Part shown: positions 15,882 through 24,717 of the stretch, in pieces
Position numbering within the stretch: position 1 is the stretch's first letter
Layout of the letters: each line of letters opens with the position of its first letter
NCBI GenBank assembly: GCA_963760125.1
Contig: CAVXBV010000017.1
Location: 62,001-126,000 of the forward strand
Direction: 5' to 3'
DNA from: RYN-111 sp963760125
Lineage (GTDB): Bacteria; Actinomycetota; Actinomycetes; Mycobacteriales; SCTD01
Length of the DNA stretch: 64,000 nucleotides
The notes under the pieces: model-generated
Told to the model about the DNA's origin: nothing
The model's input: only the letters and a program-made list of their open reading frames with translations
Database searches by the model: none
Translations under genes and position numbers: made by a program

Positions 15882-18278
15882 ATGGCCTCTCCGACCGCGG
15901 TGCCCGCTGGTCGGGAGCGGCGTGCGGTGCCAGGGCCCGCGCAGAAGGCCCGGATCCGTCGCCGACGTCGACGCCGGATCGAGCGCCTGGTCGCCCGTAC
16001 GGCGCTCGTCGGCCTGCTGGCCGGTGTGGTCGGCACGGGGACGTTCGTCGGCGGCCTGCTGGCGGCCCCCATCGACCTCGACGTCGCGCCCCCTCCGACG
16101 CCGGCGCTGCTGCTGGCCGACGACGGGCGGCAGATCGCGACCATCGAGCCGGTGGAGAAGCGCGAGGACGTCAAGCCCGAAGACATCCCGCAGGTGATGC
16201 GCGACGCGATCATCGCGGCGGAGGACGAGCGGTTCCTCGAGCACAGCGGCGTGGACGTGCTGGCGACCCTGCGGGCGGCGTTCCGCGACCTCACCGGGAC
16301 CGGTGCGTTCCAGGGCGGGTCGACGCTGACGCAGCAGTACGTCAAGAACGCCTACGTCGACAAGGACCGCACGGCGCTCCGCAAGATCCGGGAGGCCGCG
16401 CTGGCGGTGCGGCTGGAGAACCGGCTGTCCAAGCAGGAGATCGTCACCGACTACCTCAACGCGCTCTACCTCGGCAACGGGACCTACGGCGTGCAGGCGG
16501 CGTCCAAGTACTACTTCGGCGTCCCCGTGAAGGACCTCGACCTCAACGAGCACACGCGCAGGAAGGACCCGACGCTCGGTCTGGCGCGCGCCTCGATGCT
16601 GGCGGGCATCGCCCCCGCGCCGTCGGCGTGGAACCCGGTGAAGGACTACACGACCGCGCGGATCCGGCAGCAGTACACGCTCAACCGGCTGGTCGTCAGC
16701 GGCAAGTACTCCCCGCAGGAGGTCACGACGGCCTTCCGGCACGACGTGCGCCCGCTGCGCGAGACCCCGCCCGCGGTGGCCAACGACTACCCCGAGTTCG
16801 TCGACTACGTGACCGACAAGGTGAAGAAGGACCCGTCCTACGACGAGGACACCTTCTTCCGCGGCGGCATCAGCGTCCGGACGACCCTGGACCTCGACCT
16901 GCAGACGGCGTTTGCCCGCGCGCTCAAGGAGGTCCTGCCGGACGCGACCGACCCGCAGGCAGCCATGATCGCCGTCGACTACACCAACGGCGACATCAAG
17001 GCCATGAGCACCCTGCGCCGGGTCCCGGCGGTCGTGAACATCAACGGCAAGGTCGCCCGGCCGGAGGTCACCGGCTACCAGCAGCGCCTCGGCTTCAACC
17101 TCTCGACCGCCGCCAAGCGGTCGACCGGGTCGACCATCAAGACGTTCACGCTCGCCGAGGCGCTCAGTCAGGGCAAGAATCTCACCGACAAGCAGTACGG
17201 CCCGCCCACGCAGACCATAAAGTGCAGTGGTTGCCCGGGCGGCTCCTACACCTACGGCAACGCCGGCGACGGCGAGGCCGGGACCTTCACCTTGCGCTCG
17301 GCCCTGGCGAAGTCGGTGAACACGATCTACCTGCCGCTGGCGCGGGAGGTCGGCAACGAGAAGGTCGCCAAGCTCGCCGAGAAGGCCGGTTTGGCTCCCG
17401 CGGGCGATCTGACGGGACCGTGCAAGGAGAACTCCAAGGGCGTGACGTACTACTGCCCACCGGCCCGCTTCCTGTCGTTCGGCATCGGCGGCGGCGTGGA
17501 CGTGACCCCGCTCGGCGAGGCCGTCGGTTACAGCACCTTCGCCAACGACGGGGTCCACGTGAACCCCCGGTCGTTCACCGAGGTCCGGGTCGGCGCCAAG
17601 GGCACCGATGAGGGGCGGGTCCTGACCAAGGTCCCCGTGAGCGGTCGGGTGCGCGTGGTGAAGAGCGCCGTGGCCGCGGACGTCGTGACGGCGCTGACGG
17701 ACGTGGTGAAGAGCGGGACCGCGACCTCGGTGCGCCTGCCCGTGCCGGTGTTCGGCAAGACCGGGACGACCAACAACAGCACCGACGCGTGGTTCACCGG
17801 CTGCCTGCCGACCGAGAAGATCTGCGTCGCCTCGTGGATGGGTTACGAGTACGCGAGCTGCAACGTCGGCAAGGACAAGGACCAGAACCCGCTGCGCGTC
17901 GCCGGCTCCTGCGGCGGCATGAAGGACCTGCACGGCGTCAAGCAGGTGTACGGCGGGACGCTGCCGGCGAAGGCGTTCACCCGGGCGCAGGAGATCCTCG
18001 CCCAGATCCGCGTCGACCGGGCCAACGTGGCGGCGGGCATCGTGGCGACGGCGACGCCGACCCCCTCCGCGACCGCGAAGCCCAAGCCGACCCGGGTCGC
18101 CACGAAGGCTCCCGCGTCCCCGACGCCCAGCGCGCCACCGACGCCCACCGTGACGCCGACCCCGCGCCGTACGGTCGACCCGACCCCCACGTCCGCACCG
18201 CCCTCGCCGCCGCCCCCGACGGCGACCCAGCCCCCCGCGACGCTGCTGCCCACGCAGGGCCCGCGCCCAGACGGGTGA
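15882..18278 (+). CDS. Class A penicillin-binding protein (transglycosylase/transpeptidase)
   Basis: 798 residues. A basic cytoplasmic start (IRRRRRRRIERL) precedes one membrane anchor (LVGLLAGVVGTGTFVGGLLA). Glycosyltransferase-51 motifs: IIAAEDERFLEHSGVD, FQGGSTLTQQYVKNAY, RKIREAALAVRLE, YLGNGTYGVQAA. Transpeptidase motifs: STIK near residue 417, SVN in LAKSVNTIYLP, and KTGTT in FGKTGTTNNSTDAWF. The C-terminus is a 90-residue Pro/Thr/Ser tail. Polymerises and cross-links peptidoglycan. Divergent from bldN; the bldN start is about 200 bases away. Confidence 0.93.
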   Translation: MASPTAVPAGRERRAVPGPAQKARIRRRRRRRIERLVARTALVGLLAGVVGTGTFVGGLLAAPIDLDVAPPPTPALLLADDGRQIATIEPVEKREDVKPEDIPQVMRDAIIAAEDERFLEHSGVDVLATLRAAFRDLTGTGAFQGGSTLTQQYVKNAYVDKDRTALRKIREAALAVRLENRLSKQEIVTDYLNALYLGNGTYGVQAASKYYFGVPVKDLDLNEHTRRKDPTLGLARASMLAGIAPAPSAWNPVKDYTTARIRQQYTLNRLVVSGKYSPQEVTTAFRHDVRPLRETPPAVANDYPEFVDYVTDKVKKDPSYDEDTFFRGGISVRTTLDLDLQTAFARALKEVLPDATDPQAAMIAVDYTNGDIKAMSTLRRVPAVVNINGKVARPEVTGYQQRLGFNLSTAAKRSTGSTIKTFTLAEALSQGKNLTDKQYGPPTQTIKCSGCPGGSYTYGNAGDGEAGTFTLRSALAKSVNTIYLPLAREVGNEKVAKLAEKAGLAPAGDLTGPCKENSKGVTYYCPPARFLSFGIGGGVDVTPLGEAVGYSTFANDGVHVNPRSFTEVRVGAKGTDEGRVLTKVPVSGRVRVVKSAVAADVVTALTDVVKSGTATSVRLPVPVFGKTGTTNNSTDAWFTGCLPTEKICVASWMGYEYASCNVGKDKDQNPLRVAGSCGGMKDLHGVKQVYGGTLPAKAFTRAQEILAQIRVDRANVAAGIVATATPTPSATAKPKPTRVATKAPASPTPSAPPTPTVTPTPRRTVDPTPTSAPPSPPPPTATQPPATLLPTQGPRPDG

Positions 18279-18345
18279 GAACGAGCACGTTGTGGAATGC
18301 TGCGGCGGGCAGCAGACCCGGCCCGGCCGATGAGGGGAAGCACAC

Positions 18346-19833
18346 GTGAGCGCCCGCGCCTCCGGCAACTTGGCAGACCTGATCACGACGGCGGCCGCGG
18401 CGACCCCCGACAAGGCCGCGCTGCTGTTCCACAGCGAGACCGTCACCTGGTCCGACCTGGACCGTCGCGTGAGCGCCATGGCGCGGGGCCTGCGGGCCCG
18501 TGACCTGAATGCCGGCGATCGCGTCGCCCTCCAGCTGGGCAACACCCCGGACTTCGTGGTCGCCTACTTCGGGGCGTTGCGTGCGGGCCTCGTGGCGCTG
18601 CCGCTGAACACCGGCTACACCAGCAACGAGCTGCGCCACGCGATCACGGACAGCGGAGCAGCTCTCGTGCTGGTCGGTCCCGGTACGGCTGAGGCGGCCT
18701 CGGCAGCGACGGACGGGCCGGTGGTCGTGACGGGAACGCCGGAGTACGCCGCCCTGCTGGCCGACTCCTCGCCGTACGCCCCCGAGGGCAGCGGGGAGGA
18801 CCTCGCCGTCCTGCTCTACACCTCGGGCACCAGCGGCCGGCCCAAGGGCGCGATGCTCACCCACCGGGCGCTGCTGGCCAACCTCGAGCAGACCGCGCAG
18901 ATCGCCCCGCCGGTCGTCGCCTCCGACGACGTCGTGCTGCTCGTGCTGCCGCTGTTCCACGTGTTCGGGCTCAACGCCGCTCTCGGGGCAGTCGCGTTCC
19001 ACGGCGCCACCGGGGTGCTGGCCGAGCGGTTCGACCCGGTCGAGACCCTGGACCTGGTCCGACGGCACCAGGTCACCAACCTTGTCGGGGCGCCGCCGAT
19101 GTACGTCGCGTGGTCCATGCTCCCCGACGTCGGGGACGCCCTCACCTCCGTGCGCCTGGCCCTGTCGGGGGCGGCTCCCCTCCCGCCGGCCGTGCTGCAC
19201 GGCGTGCTCGAGGCCACCGGCCACCACGTCTTCGAGGGGTACGGCCTCACCGAGACCGCGCCGGTCCTCACGACGACTCTCAGGAGCGAGGTGGCCAAGC
19301 CCGGCTCCATCGGGCGCACCGTCCCAGGGGTCGAGCTGCGCCTGCTCGACGAGCAGGGCACGCCGGTCGAAGAGGGGGACCCGGGCGAGATCGTCGTGCG
19401 GGGGGCCAACCTGTTCAGCGGGTACTGGCCGGACGGCGCCGAGGGTCCGGACGCCGACGGCTGGTTCGCGACCGGGGACGTCGCGGTGCTCGACGACGAC
19501 GGCGACCTGCACCTGGTCGACCGGCGCCGCGAGATGGTGTTGGTCAGCGGCTTCAACGTCTACCCGCGTGAGGTCGAAGAGGTCCTCGCCCGCCTGGAAG
19601 GCGTCGCGGAGGCCGCGGTCATCGGCATCCCGCACCCCTACACGGGCGAGTCCGTGAAGGCCCTTGTCGTGCGCGAGCCCGGCGCGACCCTGACGACCGA
19701 CGAGGTCGTCGCCCACTGCGTCCGGTCCCTGGCTCGCTTCAAGTGCCCGACCGCCGTGGAGTTCGTCGATGCGCTGCCGCACTCCGCGACCGGCAAGGTG
19801 AGCAAGGGCCAGCTGCGCGAGCTCTCCGCCTGA
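18346..19833 (+). CDS. AMP-dependent acyl-CoA synthetase / ligase
   Basis: 495 residues of the adenylate-forming superfamily. P-loop LLYTSGTSGRPKGAMLTH, then GAPPMYVAW, EGYGLTETAPVL (A5), DGWFATGDVAVLDDDGDLHL (A7/A8), VDRRREMVLVSGFNVYPREV and the C-terminal catalytic Lys in SATGKVSKGQLREL. Size and motifs fit medium/long-chain fatty acyl-CoA ligases; the acid substrate cannot be read off. GTG start with GAGGGGAAG upstream. It precedes a glutaredoxin-like gene by 18 bases. Confidence 0.85.
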   Translation: MSARASGNLADLITTAAAATPDKAALLFHSETVTWSDLDRRVSAMARGLRARDLNAGDRVALQLGNTPDFVVAYFGALRAGLVALPLNTGYTSNELRHAITDSGAALVLVGPGTAEAASAATDGPVVVTGTPEYAALLADSSPYAPEGSGEDLAVLLYTSGTSGRPKGAMLTHRALLANLEQTAQIAPPVVASDDVVLLVLPLFHVFGLNAALGAVAFHGATGVLAERFDPVETLDLVRRHQVTNLVGAPPMYVAWSMLPDVGDALTSVRLALSGAAPLPPAVLHGVLEATGHHVFEGYGLTETAPVLTTTLRSEVAKPGSIGRTVPGVELRLLDEQGTPVEEGDPGEIVVRGANLFSGYWPDGAEGPDADGWFATGDVAVLDDDGDLHLVDRRREMVLVSGFNVYPREVEEVLARLEGVAEAAVIGIPHPYTGESVKALVVREPGATLTTDEVVAHCVRSLARFKCPTAVEFVDALPHSATGKVSKGQLRELSA

Positions 19834-19851
19834 CGTGCTGCAGGGCCTGAC

Positions 19852-20112
19852 GTGCTGAGGCGACGGGCGCGGGTGGCCCAGGTGGTCTTCGTGACGCGGC
19901 AGGGCTGCTCCCTGTGCGCCGAGACCCTCCCGGTTGTCGAGGGCCGCTGCGCAGCCCGCGGCGTGCCGCTCGAGGTCGTGGACGTCGACCAGGACCCGGC
20001 GCTGCGGGAGTGGAGCGACCACGTCCCGGTGGTGCTACTCGACGGTCGCGAGCACAGCCGCTGGTGGGTGGACGAGCAGGCCCTCGACCGCGCCCTGCGC
20101 GGGCGGGTGTGA
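19852..20112 (+). CDS. Glutaredoxin-like protein (DUF836 family)
   Basis: 86 residues. The thioredoxin-fold redox motif is CSLC in VTRQGCSLCAETLPVVE; LEVVDVDQDPALREWSDHVP and VVLLDGREHSRWWVD are the expected cis-Pro region and end. Small glutaredoxin-like proteins of this type commonly precede rex and hemA in actinobacteria. The function is unknown, possibly thiol redox exchange. It ends 15 bases before the Rex operator. Confidence 0.82.
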   Translation: MLRRRARVAQVVFVTRQGCSLCAETLPVVEGRCAARGVPLEVVDVDQDPALREWSDHVPVVLLDGREHSRWWVDEQALDRALRGRV

Positions 20113-20127
20113 CCGGCCTCACTGACT

Positions 20128-20145
20128 TTGTGCGCGCGTTCACAA
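20128..20145 (+). promoter_or_regulatory. Rex operator (ROP) over the rex-hem promoter
   Basis: TTGTGCGCGCGTTCACAA matches the actinobacterial Rex consensus TTGTGAANNNNTTCACAA at every fixed position except the AA of the left arm. TTGTGC (20128-20133) and TAACCT (20151-20156) form a -35/-10 pair with 17-base spacing, so bound Rex would cover the -35 and spacer. Binding is expected at low NADH/NAD+. Confidence 0.82.
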
Positions 20146-20196
20146 GCGCGTAACCTGCTGATCACGGCGCCGGTCGCGCGCCACCTGTTGGGAGCG

Positions 20197-20874
20197 ATGG
20201 TGTCCGCAGCGAGCAGCCTCCCCGGGCCGCGTCGGCGCACGGGCATCCCGGAGGCCACCGTCGCCCGCCTCCCGCTCTACCTGCGGGCGTTGCACTCCCT
20301 GGCCGAAGCCGGTCGCAGCACGCTGAGCTCTGAGGACCTCGCGCAGGCGGCCGGTGTCAACAGCGCCAAGCTGCGCAAGGACCTGTCGCACCTCGGCTCC
20401 TACGGCACCCGCGGGGTGGGGTACGACGTGGAGCACCTCATCGGGGAGATCAGCCGCGAGCTCGGGCTGTCCCGGCGCTGCTCGGTCGTGCTGGTCGGGG
20501 TCGGCAACCTCGGCCGAGCGCTCGCCGGCTACGGCGGTTTCGCGTCCCGAGGCCTGGCCATCGACGTGCTGCTGGACGCCGATCGATCCCGCGTCGGCGA
20601 GGTGATTGCCGGTCTCGCCGTACGCCACCTCGACGACCTGCCCGACGTCGTCACGGGCGCCAGCATCGGGGTCATCGCCGTCCCGGCCGAGGCCGCCCAG
20701 GACGTCTGCGACCGGCTGGTGGCGGTGGGCGTCACGAGCATCCTCAACTTCGCGCCGACCGTCCTCACCGTGCCCGCCACGGTCGACCTGAGGAAGGTGG
20801 ACCTGTCGATCGAGCTGCAGATCCTGTCCTTCCACGAGCACCGCAAGGCCCTCGCGCAGGAGCTCACCGCATGA
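20197..20874 (+). CDS. rex: Redox-sensing transcriptional repressor Rex
   Basis: 225 residues from ATG 20197; GTG 20200 is equally possible, with GGGAG upstream. The N-terminal winged helix reads IPEATVARLPLYLRALHSLA, LSSEDLAQAAGVNSAKLRKD, LSHLGSYGTRGVGYDV. The Rossmann NAD(H) domain has VVLVGVGNLGRALAGYGGF and IAVPAEAAQDVCDRLV; the domain-swapped C-terminal helix is LSIELQILSFHEHRK. Senses NADH/NAD+ and represses respiratory genes when NADH is low. Its stop overlaps the hemA start, and its own operator lies upstream, so it is autoregulated. Confidence 0.96.
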   Translation: MVSAASSLPGPRRRTGIPEATVARLPLYLRALHSLAEAGRSTLSSEDLAQAAGVNSAKLRKDLSHLGSYGTRGVGYDVEHLIGEISRELGLSRRCSVVLVGVGNLGRALAGYGGFASRGLAIDVLLDADRSRVGEVIAGLAVRHLDDLPDVVTGASIGVIAVPAEAAQDVCDRLVAVGVTSILNFAPTVLTVPATVDLRKVDLSIELQILSFHEHRKALAQELTA

Positions 20875-22166
20875 GCGTCCTCGTCGTCGGCATCTCCCAC
20901 AACTCCGCTCCGGTCTCGCTGCTCGAGGAGGTCTCCCGCGGCATGGGCGACACCGGCTCGGTGCTGCCGGAGCTGGCGTCGGTGGCGGAGGCCGTGGTCG
21001 TCGCGACGTGCAACCGGGTCGAGGTCTACGCCGACACCGAGGACTTCCACCCGGGCCTCGATGCGATCACCGATCTGCTGGCGCGCCGGTCCGGGGTCGA
21101 GCTCGGGGAGCTGTCCAAGCACCTCTACGTCCACTGGGAGCAGCAGGCGGTGCTGCACCTGTTCGAGGTCGCGAGCGGCCTGGACTCCATGGTGGTGGGG
21201 GAGTCGCAGATCCTCGGCCAGCTGCGCCGGGCGTACGCCGTCGCCGGCGACGGGGTCGGGCGCGTCCTGCACGAGCTGTTCCAGACCGCTCTGCGGGTCG
21301 GCAAGCGCGTGCACAGCGAGACCGGCATCGACGCCGCCGGGCAGTCCCTGGTCAGCGTCGGGCTCGCGCAGGTCGCCACCGTCCTCGGTCCGCTGCAGGG
21401 ACGCCGCGTGCTCCTCGTCGGGGCCGGGTCGATGGGTGCTCTCGCCGGCGCCACCCTGCGACGCGAGGGGGTCGACCAGATCGTGGTCGCCAACCGCAGC
21501 ACCGAGAACGCCGAGCGACTGGCCACGTCGCTCGAGGGTCGTGGGGTGGGCCTCGGCGACCTGGCCGAGGAGCTCACCGCCGCCGACGTGGTCGTCACCT
21601 CGACGGGCTCGGTCGGCGTCGTCGTGTCCCGTGCGGTCGTCGCCGCCGCCGTCGAAGGTCGGCCCGAACGGCCCCTGGTCGTCCTGGACCTGGCGCTGCC
21701 GCACGACGTCGATCCCGCCGTCCGCTCGCTGCCGGGCGTGACGCTCGTGGACCTGGCCTCGCTGCAGCAGGCGCTCGAGGGCAGCGTCACCGGCGCGGAC
21801 GTCGAGGCCGCTCGCCGGATCGTCAACGACGAGGTCGGTTCCTTCCTCACCTGGCAGCTCGCCAGCCGGGTGCAGCCGACCGTCGTCGCGCTCCGCTCCC
21901 GCGCGGACGAGGTCGTCAGCGCCGAGCTGACGCGCCTCGGGGGCCGGCTCCCCGACCTCGACGAGCGCCAGCGGGCGGAGGTCGAGCAGACCGTTCGTCG
22001 CGTCGTCCAGAGCCTGCTCCACACCCCGACCGTGCGGGTGAAGGAGCTCACCGAGTCACCGGTCGGGCTGTCGTACGCCGAGGCGCTGCGCGAGCTGTTC
22101 GGCCTCGACCGCGCTGCGCCGGCCGCGGTCGCCGCGCTGCCCCTGACCCTCGAGGAGGACGCATGA
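20871..22166 (+). CDS. hemA: Glutamyl-tRNA reductase
   Basis: Reduces glutamyl-tRNA(Glu) to glutamate-1-semialdehyde, committing carbon to heme by the C5 route. 431 residues. Active-site Cys in VVVATCNRVEVYADTE, substrate block GLDSMVVGESQILGQLRRAY, NADPH domain LLVGAGSMGALAGATLRREG and VVANRSTENAERLA, and a C-terminal dimerisation helix region. ATG overlaps the rex stop (ATGA), so the two genes are translationally coupled and heme synthesis is under the Rex operator. Confidence 0.97.
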   Translation: MSVLVVGISHNSAPVSLLEEVSRGMGDTGSVLPELASVAEAVVVATCNRVEVYADTEDFHPGLDAITDLLARRSGVELGELSKHLYVHWEQQAVLHLFEVASGLDSMVVGESQILGQLRRAYAVAGDGVGRVLHELFQTALRVGKRVHSETGIDAAGQSLVSVGLAQVATVLGPLQGRRVLLVGAGSMGALAGATLRREGVDQIVVANRSTENAERLATSLEGRGVGLGDLAEELTAADVVVTSTGSVGVVVSRAVVAAAVEGRPERPLVVLDLALPHDVDPAVRSLPGVTLVDLASLQQALEGSVTGADVEAARRIVNDEVGSFLTWQLASRVQPTVVALRSRADEVVSAELTRLGGRLPDLDERQRAEVEQTVRRVVQSLLHTPTVRVKELTESPVGLSYAEALRELFGLDRAAPAAVAALPLTLEEDA

Positions 22167-23095
22167 CGCCGGCTTCCCCGGGGGCCCGTTCTCCCCTGCG
22201 GCTGGGCACCCGCGCCTCCGTGCTGGCGCTCACGCAGTCCGGCCACGTCGCGGACGCGCTGCGCGCTCTCGGCCACGAGGTCGAGCTGGTCCACATCACC
22301 ACGCACGGCGACACCTCGTCCGCAGCGATCGCCCAGCTCGGCACGACGGGGGTCTTCGTGACCGCGCTGCGCGAGGCGGTCGTGGCCGGAGAGGTCGACC
22401 TCGCCGTCCACTCCTACAAGGACCTGCCGACCGCGCCGTACGCCGGGCTCGTCATCGGTGCGGTCCCGCTCCGCGCGGACGCCCGCGACGCCCTGGTCGC
22501 CCGGGACGGGCTGACCCTCGGCGAGCTCCCGGCCGGTGCGCGCGTCGGGACCGGCTCCCCCCGTCGTACGGCGCAGCTGCGCGCCCTCGGGATGGACCTG
22601 GAGATCGTGCCGGTCCGGGGCAACGTCGACACCCGCATCGGCTTCGTCACCTCGGGAACCCTCGACGCCGTCGTCCTGGCGCGGGCCGGCCTGACCCGAC
22701 TCGGCCGCCAGGACGAGATCACCGAGACCCTCGACCCGCTGCAGGTCCTGCCCGCCCCTGCGCAGGGCGCCCTCGCCCTCGAGTGCCGCCCCGACCTGGC
22801 CCCGCTGCTCGCGGTCCTCGACCACGGCGACACGCGCGCCGCGGTCGCCGCCGAGCGCGCCCTGCTCGCCACCTTGGAGGCCGGCTGCTCCGCGCCGGTC
22901 GGCGCGTTGGCGGAGATCGTCGAGGGCGACGACGTCGACGAGGTCTTCCTGCGCGGCCTGGTCGCCGCGCTCGACGGCTCCGACGCCGTGCGCCTGTCCG
23001 CCACCGGTCCGGCCGCCGACGCCGAGAAGGTCGGCATCGATCTCGCCCACGAGCTGCTCGACCGCGGCGCCGCGTCGCTCATGGCCGCGCCGTGA
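22163..23095 (+). CDS. hemC: Porphobilinogen deaminase (hydroxymethylbilane synthase)
   Basis: 310 residues. Condenses four porphobilinogens to hydroxymethylbilane. LRLGTRASVLALTQSGHVAD, VHSYKDLPT, GTGSPRRTAQLRAL, VRGNVDTRI, LPAPAQGALALECR, and LEAGCSAPVGA, whose Cys anchors the dipyrromethane cofactor. The ATG at 22163 overlaps the hemA stop by four bases. The frame is open far upstream inside hemA, but only this start gives family sequence. Confidence 0.97.
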   Translation: MTPASPGARSPLRLGTRASVLALTQSGHVADALRALGHEVELVHITTHGDTSSAAIAQLGTTGVFVTALREAVVAGEVDLAVHSYKDLPTAPYAGLVIGAVPLRADARDALVARDGLTLGELPAGARVGTGSPRRTAQLRALGMDLEIVPVRGNVDTRIGFVTSGTLDAVVLARAGLTRLGRQDEITETLDPLQVLPAPAQGALALECRPDLAPLLAVLDHGDTRAAVAAERALLATLEAGCSAPVGALAEIVEGDDVDEVFLRGLVAALDGSDAVRLSATGPAADAEKVGIDLAHELLDRGAASLMAAP

Positions 23096-23154
23096 CTGCC
23101 CGTTCCCTTGACCTGCACGCCGAACGCACCTCGCACCCGCACTGGAGAGAACGC

Positions 23155-24717
23155 ATGAGCCCGTCCCGTCCCCGCCGCTCCGCAGGTCAGGTCGCCCTCG
23201 TCGGCGCCGGCACGGGCGACCCCGGCCTGCTGGCCCTCCGGGCCGCTGAGCTGCTCGCCGTCGCCGACCTCGTCGTCGTCGACGAGCGCGTCGCGCCCGC
23301 TGTCCGTGACCTGGCCGGCCCCCAGGCCGAGGTGCAGGTCGTCCCGGCCGGCGAGGCCGTGGGGCCGGTGCTGGTCGCGGCCGCCAAGGAGGGCCGCGCG
23401 GTCGTGCGCCTCTACGTCGGGGACCCGTTCCTCGGCGACGAGGGCGCCAAGGAGGCCGAGGCGGTCGTCCGGGCCAAGCAGCGGCTGGAGGTCGTTCCCG
23501 GCCTGCCCGGTGCGGTCGCGGTCCCGGCGTACGCCGGTGTGCCCGTCGGGCTGCCGCGCACCGTCGCCCGGGTCGAGGACGTCATGGACTGGGCCGGGAT
23601 CGCCGCCGCCCCAGGCACTCTCGTGCTGACCGCCACTGTCGGCCAGGTCGCGAAGGCCGCGTCTGCTCTCGTCGAGCACGGTCGTCGCGCGACGACCGCC
23701 GTGTCCGTGACGGTCGGGGGAACGACCGCTGAGCAGCGCACCGTGCTGTCGTCCCTCGACGAGGTCGAGCGCGACGTGGTCGACCTCGACGTGCACCTCG
23801 ACGCGATCGTCGTGGTCGGCGACGTCGTGAAGAAGGCCGACAAGCTCGGCTGGTACGAGCAGCGGGCGCTGTACGGCTGGCGCGTGCTCGTCCCGCGCAC
23901 CCGTGACCAGGCTGGCACGCTGTCCGCCGCCCTGCGTGCGTACGGCGCCATCCCGGTCGAGGTGCCGACGATCGCCGTCGAGCCGCCGCGCACGCCCGCA
24001 CCGATGGAGCGCGCCATCAAGGGGCTCGTGACCGGCCGCTACCTGTGGGTCGCGTTCACCTCCACCAACGCCGTCAAGGCCGTGCGCGAGAAGCTCGAGG
24101 AGTTCGGGCTGGACGCGCGCGCCTTCGCCGGCGTCAAGGTCGCCGCCGTCGGCGACGCCACGGCCGCGGCGCTCGTGGAGTTCGGCATCCGGCCGGAGCT
24201 CGTGCCGTCCGGCGAGCAGAGCTCCGAGGGGCTGCTCAAGGAGTGGGCGGCGTACGACTCGGTCTTCGACCCGATCGACCGGGTGTTCCTGCCGCGCGCC
24301 GACATCTCGACCGACACGCTGCTTGCCGGGCTGAAGGACCTCGGCTGGCAGGTCGACGACGTGACGGCCTACCGCACGGTCCGGGCGGCCCCGCCGCCTG
24401 CCGAGACCCGCGAGGCGCTCAAGGGCGGCGGGTTCGACGCCGTGCTGTTCACCTCGTCGTCGACGGTCCGCAACCTGGTCGGCATCGCCGGCAAGCCCCA
24501 CGACAGCACGGTGCTCGTCGCGATCGGTCCGGCCACGCACGCGACCGCGCTCGAGCTGGGCCTGCGCGTCGACGTCCTCGCGGCCAAGCCCGACGTCATG
24601 GCGCTCGTCGAGGGGCTGGCGGAGCACGCGCTCGCGATGCGCGCCGCCGGCGAGCTCCCGCCGTCGGCCCGTCGCCGACGCGGAGCGAAGAAGGCGGCCG
24701 CGCGGACCCGGCGATGA
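23155..24717 (+). CDS. hemD: Uroporphyrinogen-III synthase fused to a degenerate SUMT-like domain
   Basis: 520 residues from ATG 23155, with GGAGAG upstream. Residues 1-235 follow the uroporphyrinogen-III methyltransferase fold (VALVGAGTGDPGLLALRAAE, VVPGLPGAVAVPAYAGVPVG), but the usual GDPFxFGRGxEE motif reads GDPFLGDEGAKEAEA, so methyl transfer is doubtful. From WRVLVPRTRDQAGTLSAAL onward is a HemD domain (AFTSTNAVKAV, VAAVGDATAAAL, DAVLFTSSSTVRNLVGIAGK). It closes hydroxymethylbilane to uroporphyrinogen III. The same fusion is standard in mycobacteria and streptomycetes. Overlaps hemB by four bases. Confidence 0.92.
   Translation: MSPSRPRRSAGQVALVGAGTGDPGLLALRAAELLAVADLVVVDERVAPAVRDLAGPQAEVQVVPAGEAVGPVLVAAAKEGRAVVRLYVGDPFLGDEGAKEAEAVVRAKQRLEVVPGLPGAVAVPAYAGVPVGLPRTVARVEDVMDWAGIAAAPGTLVLTATVGQVAKAASALVEHGRRATTAVSVTVGGTTAEQRTVLSSLDEVERDVVDLDVHLDAIVVVGDVVKKADKLGWYEQRALYGWRVLVPRTRDQAGTLSAALRAYGAIPVEVPTIAVEPPRTPAPMERAIKGLVTGRYLWVAFTSTNAVKAVREKLEEFGLDARAFAGVKVAAVGDATAAALVEFGIRPELVPSGEQSSEGLLKEWAAYDSVFDPIDRVFLPRADISTDTLLAGLKDLGWQVDDVTAYRTVRAAPPPAETREALKGGGFDAVLFTSSSTVRNLVGIAGKPHDSTVLVAIGPATHATALELGLRVDVLAAKPDVMALVEGLAEHALAMRAAGELPPSARRRRGAKKAAARTRR

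Noticed and set aside
20128..20196. Rex start codon at TTG 20128
   Set aside because: The TTG lies inside the Rex operator and -35, and the extra residues have no family likeness.
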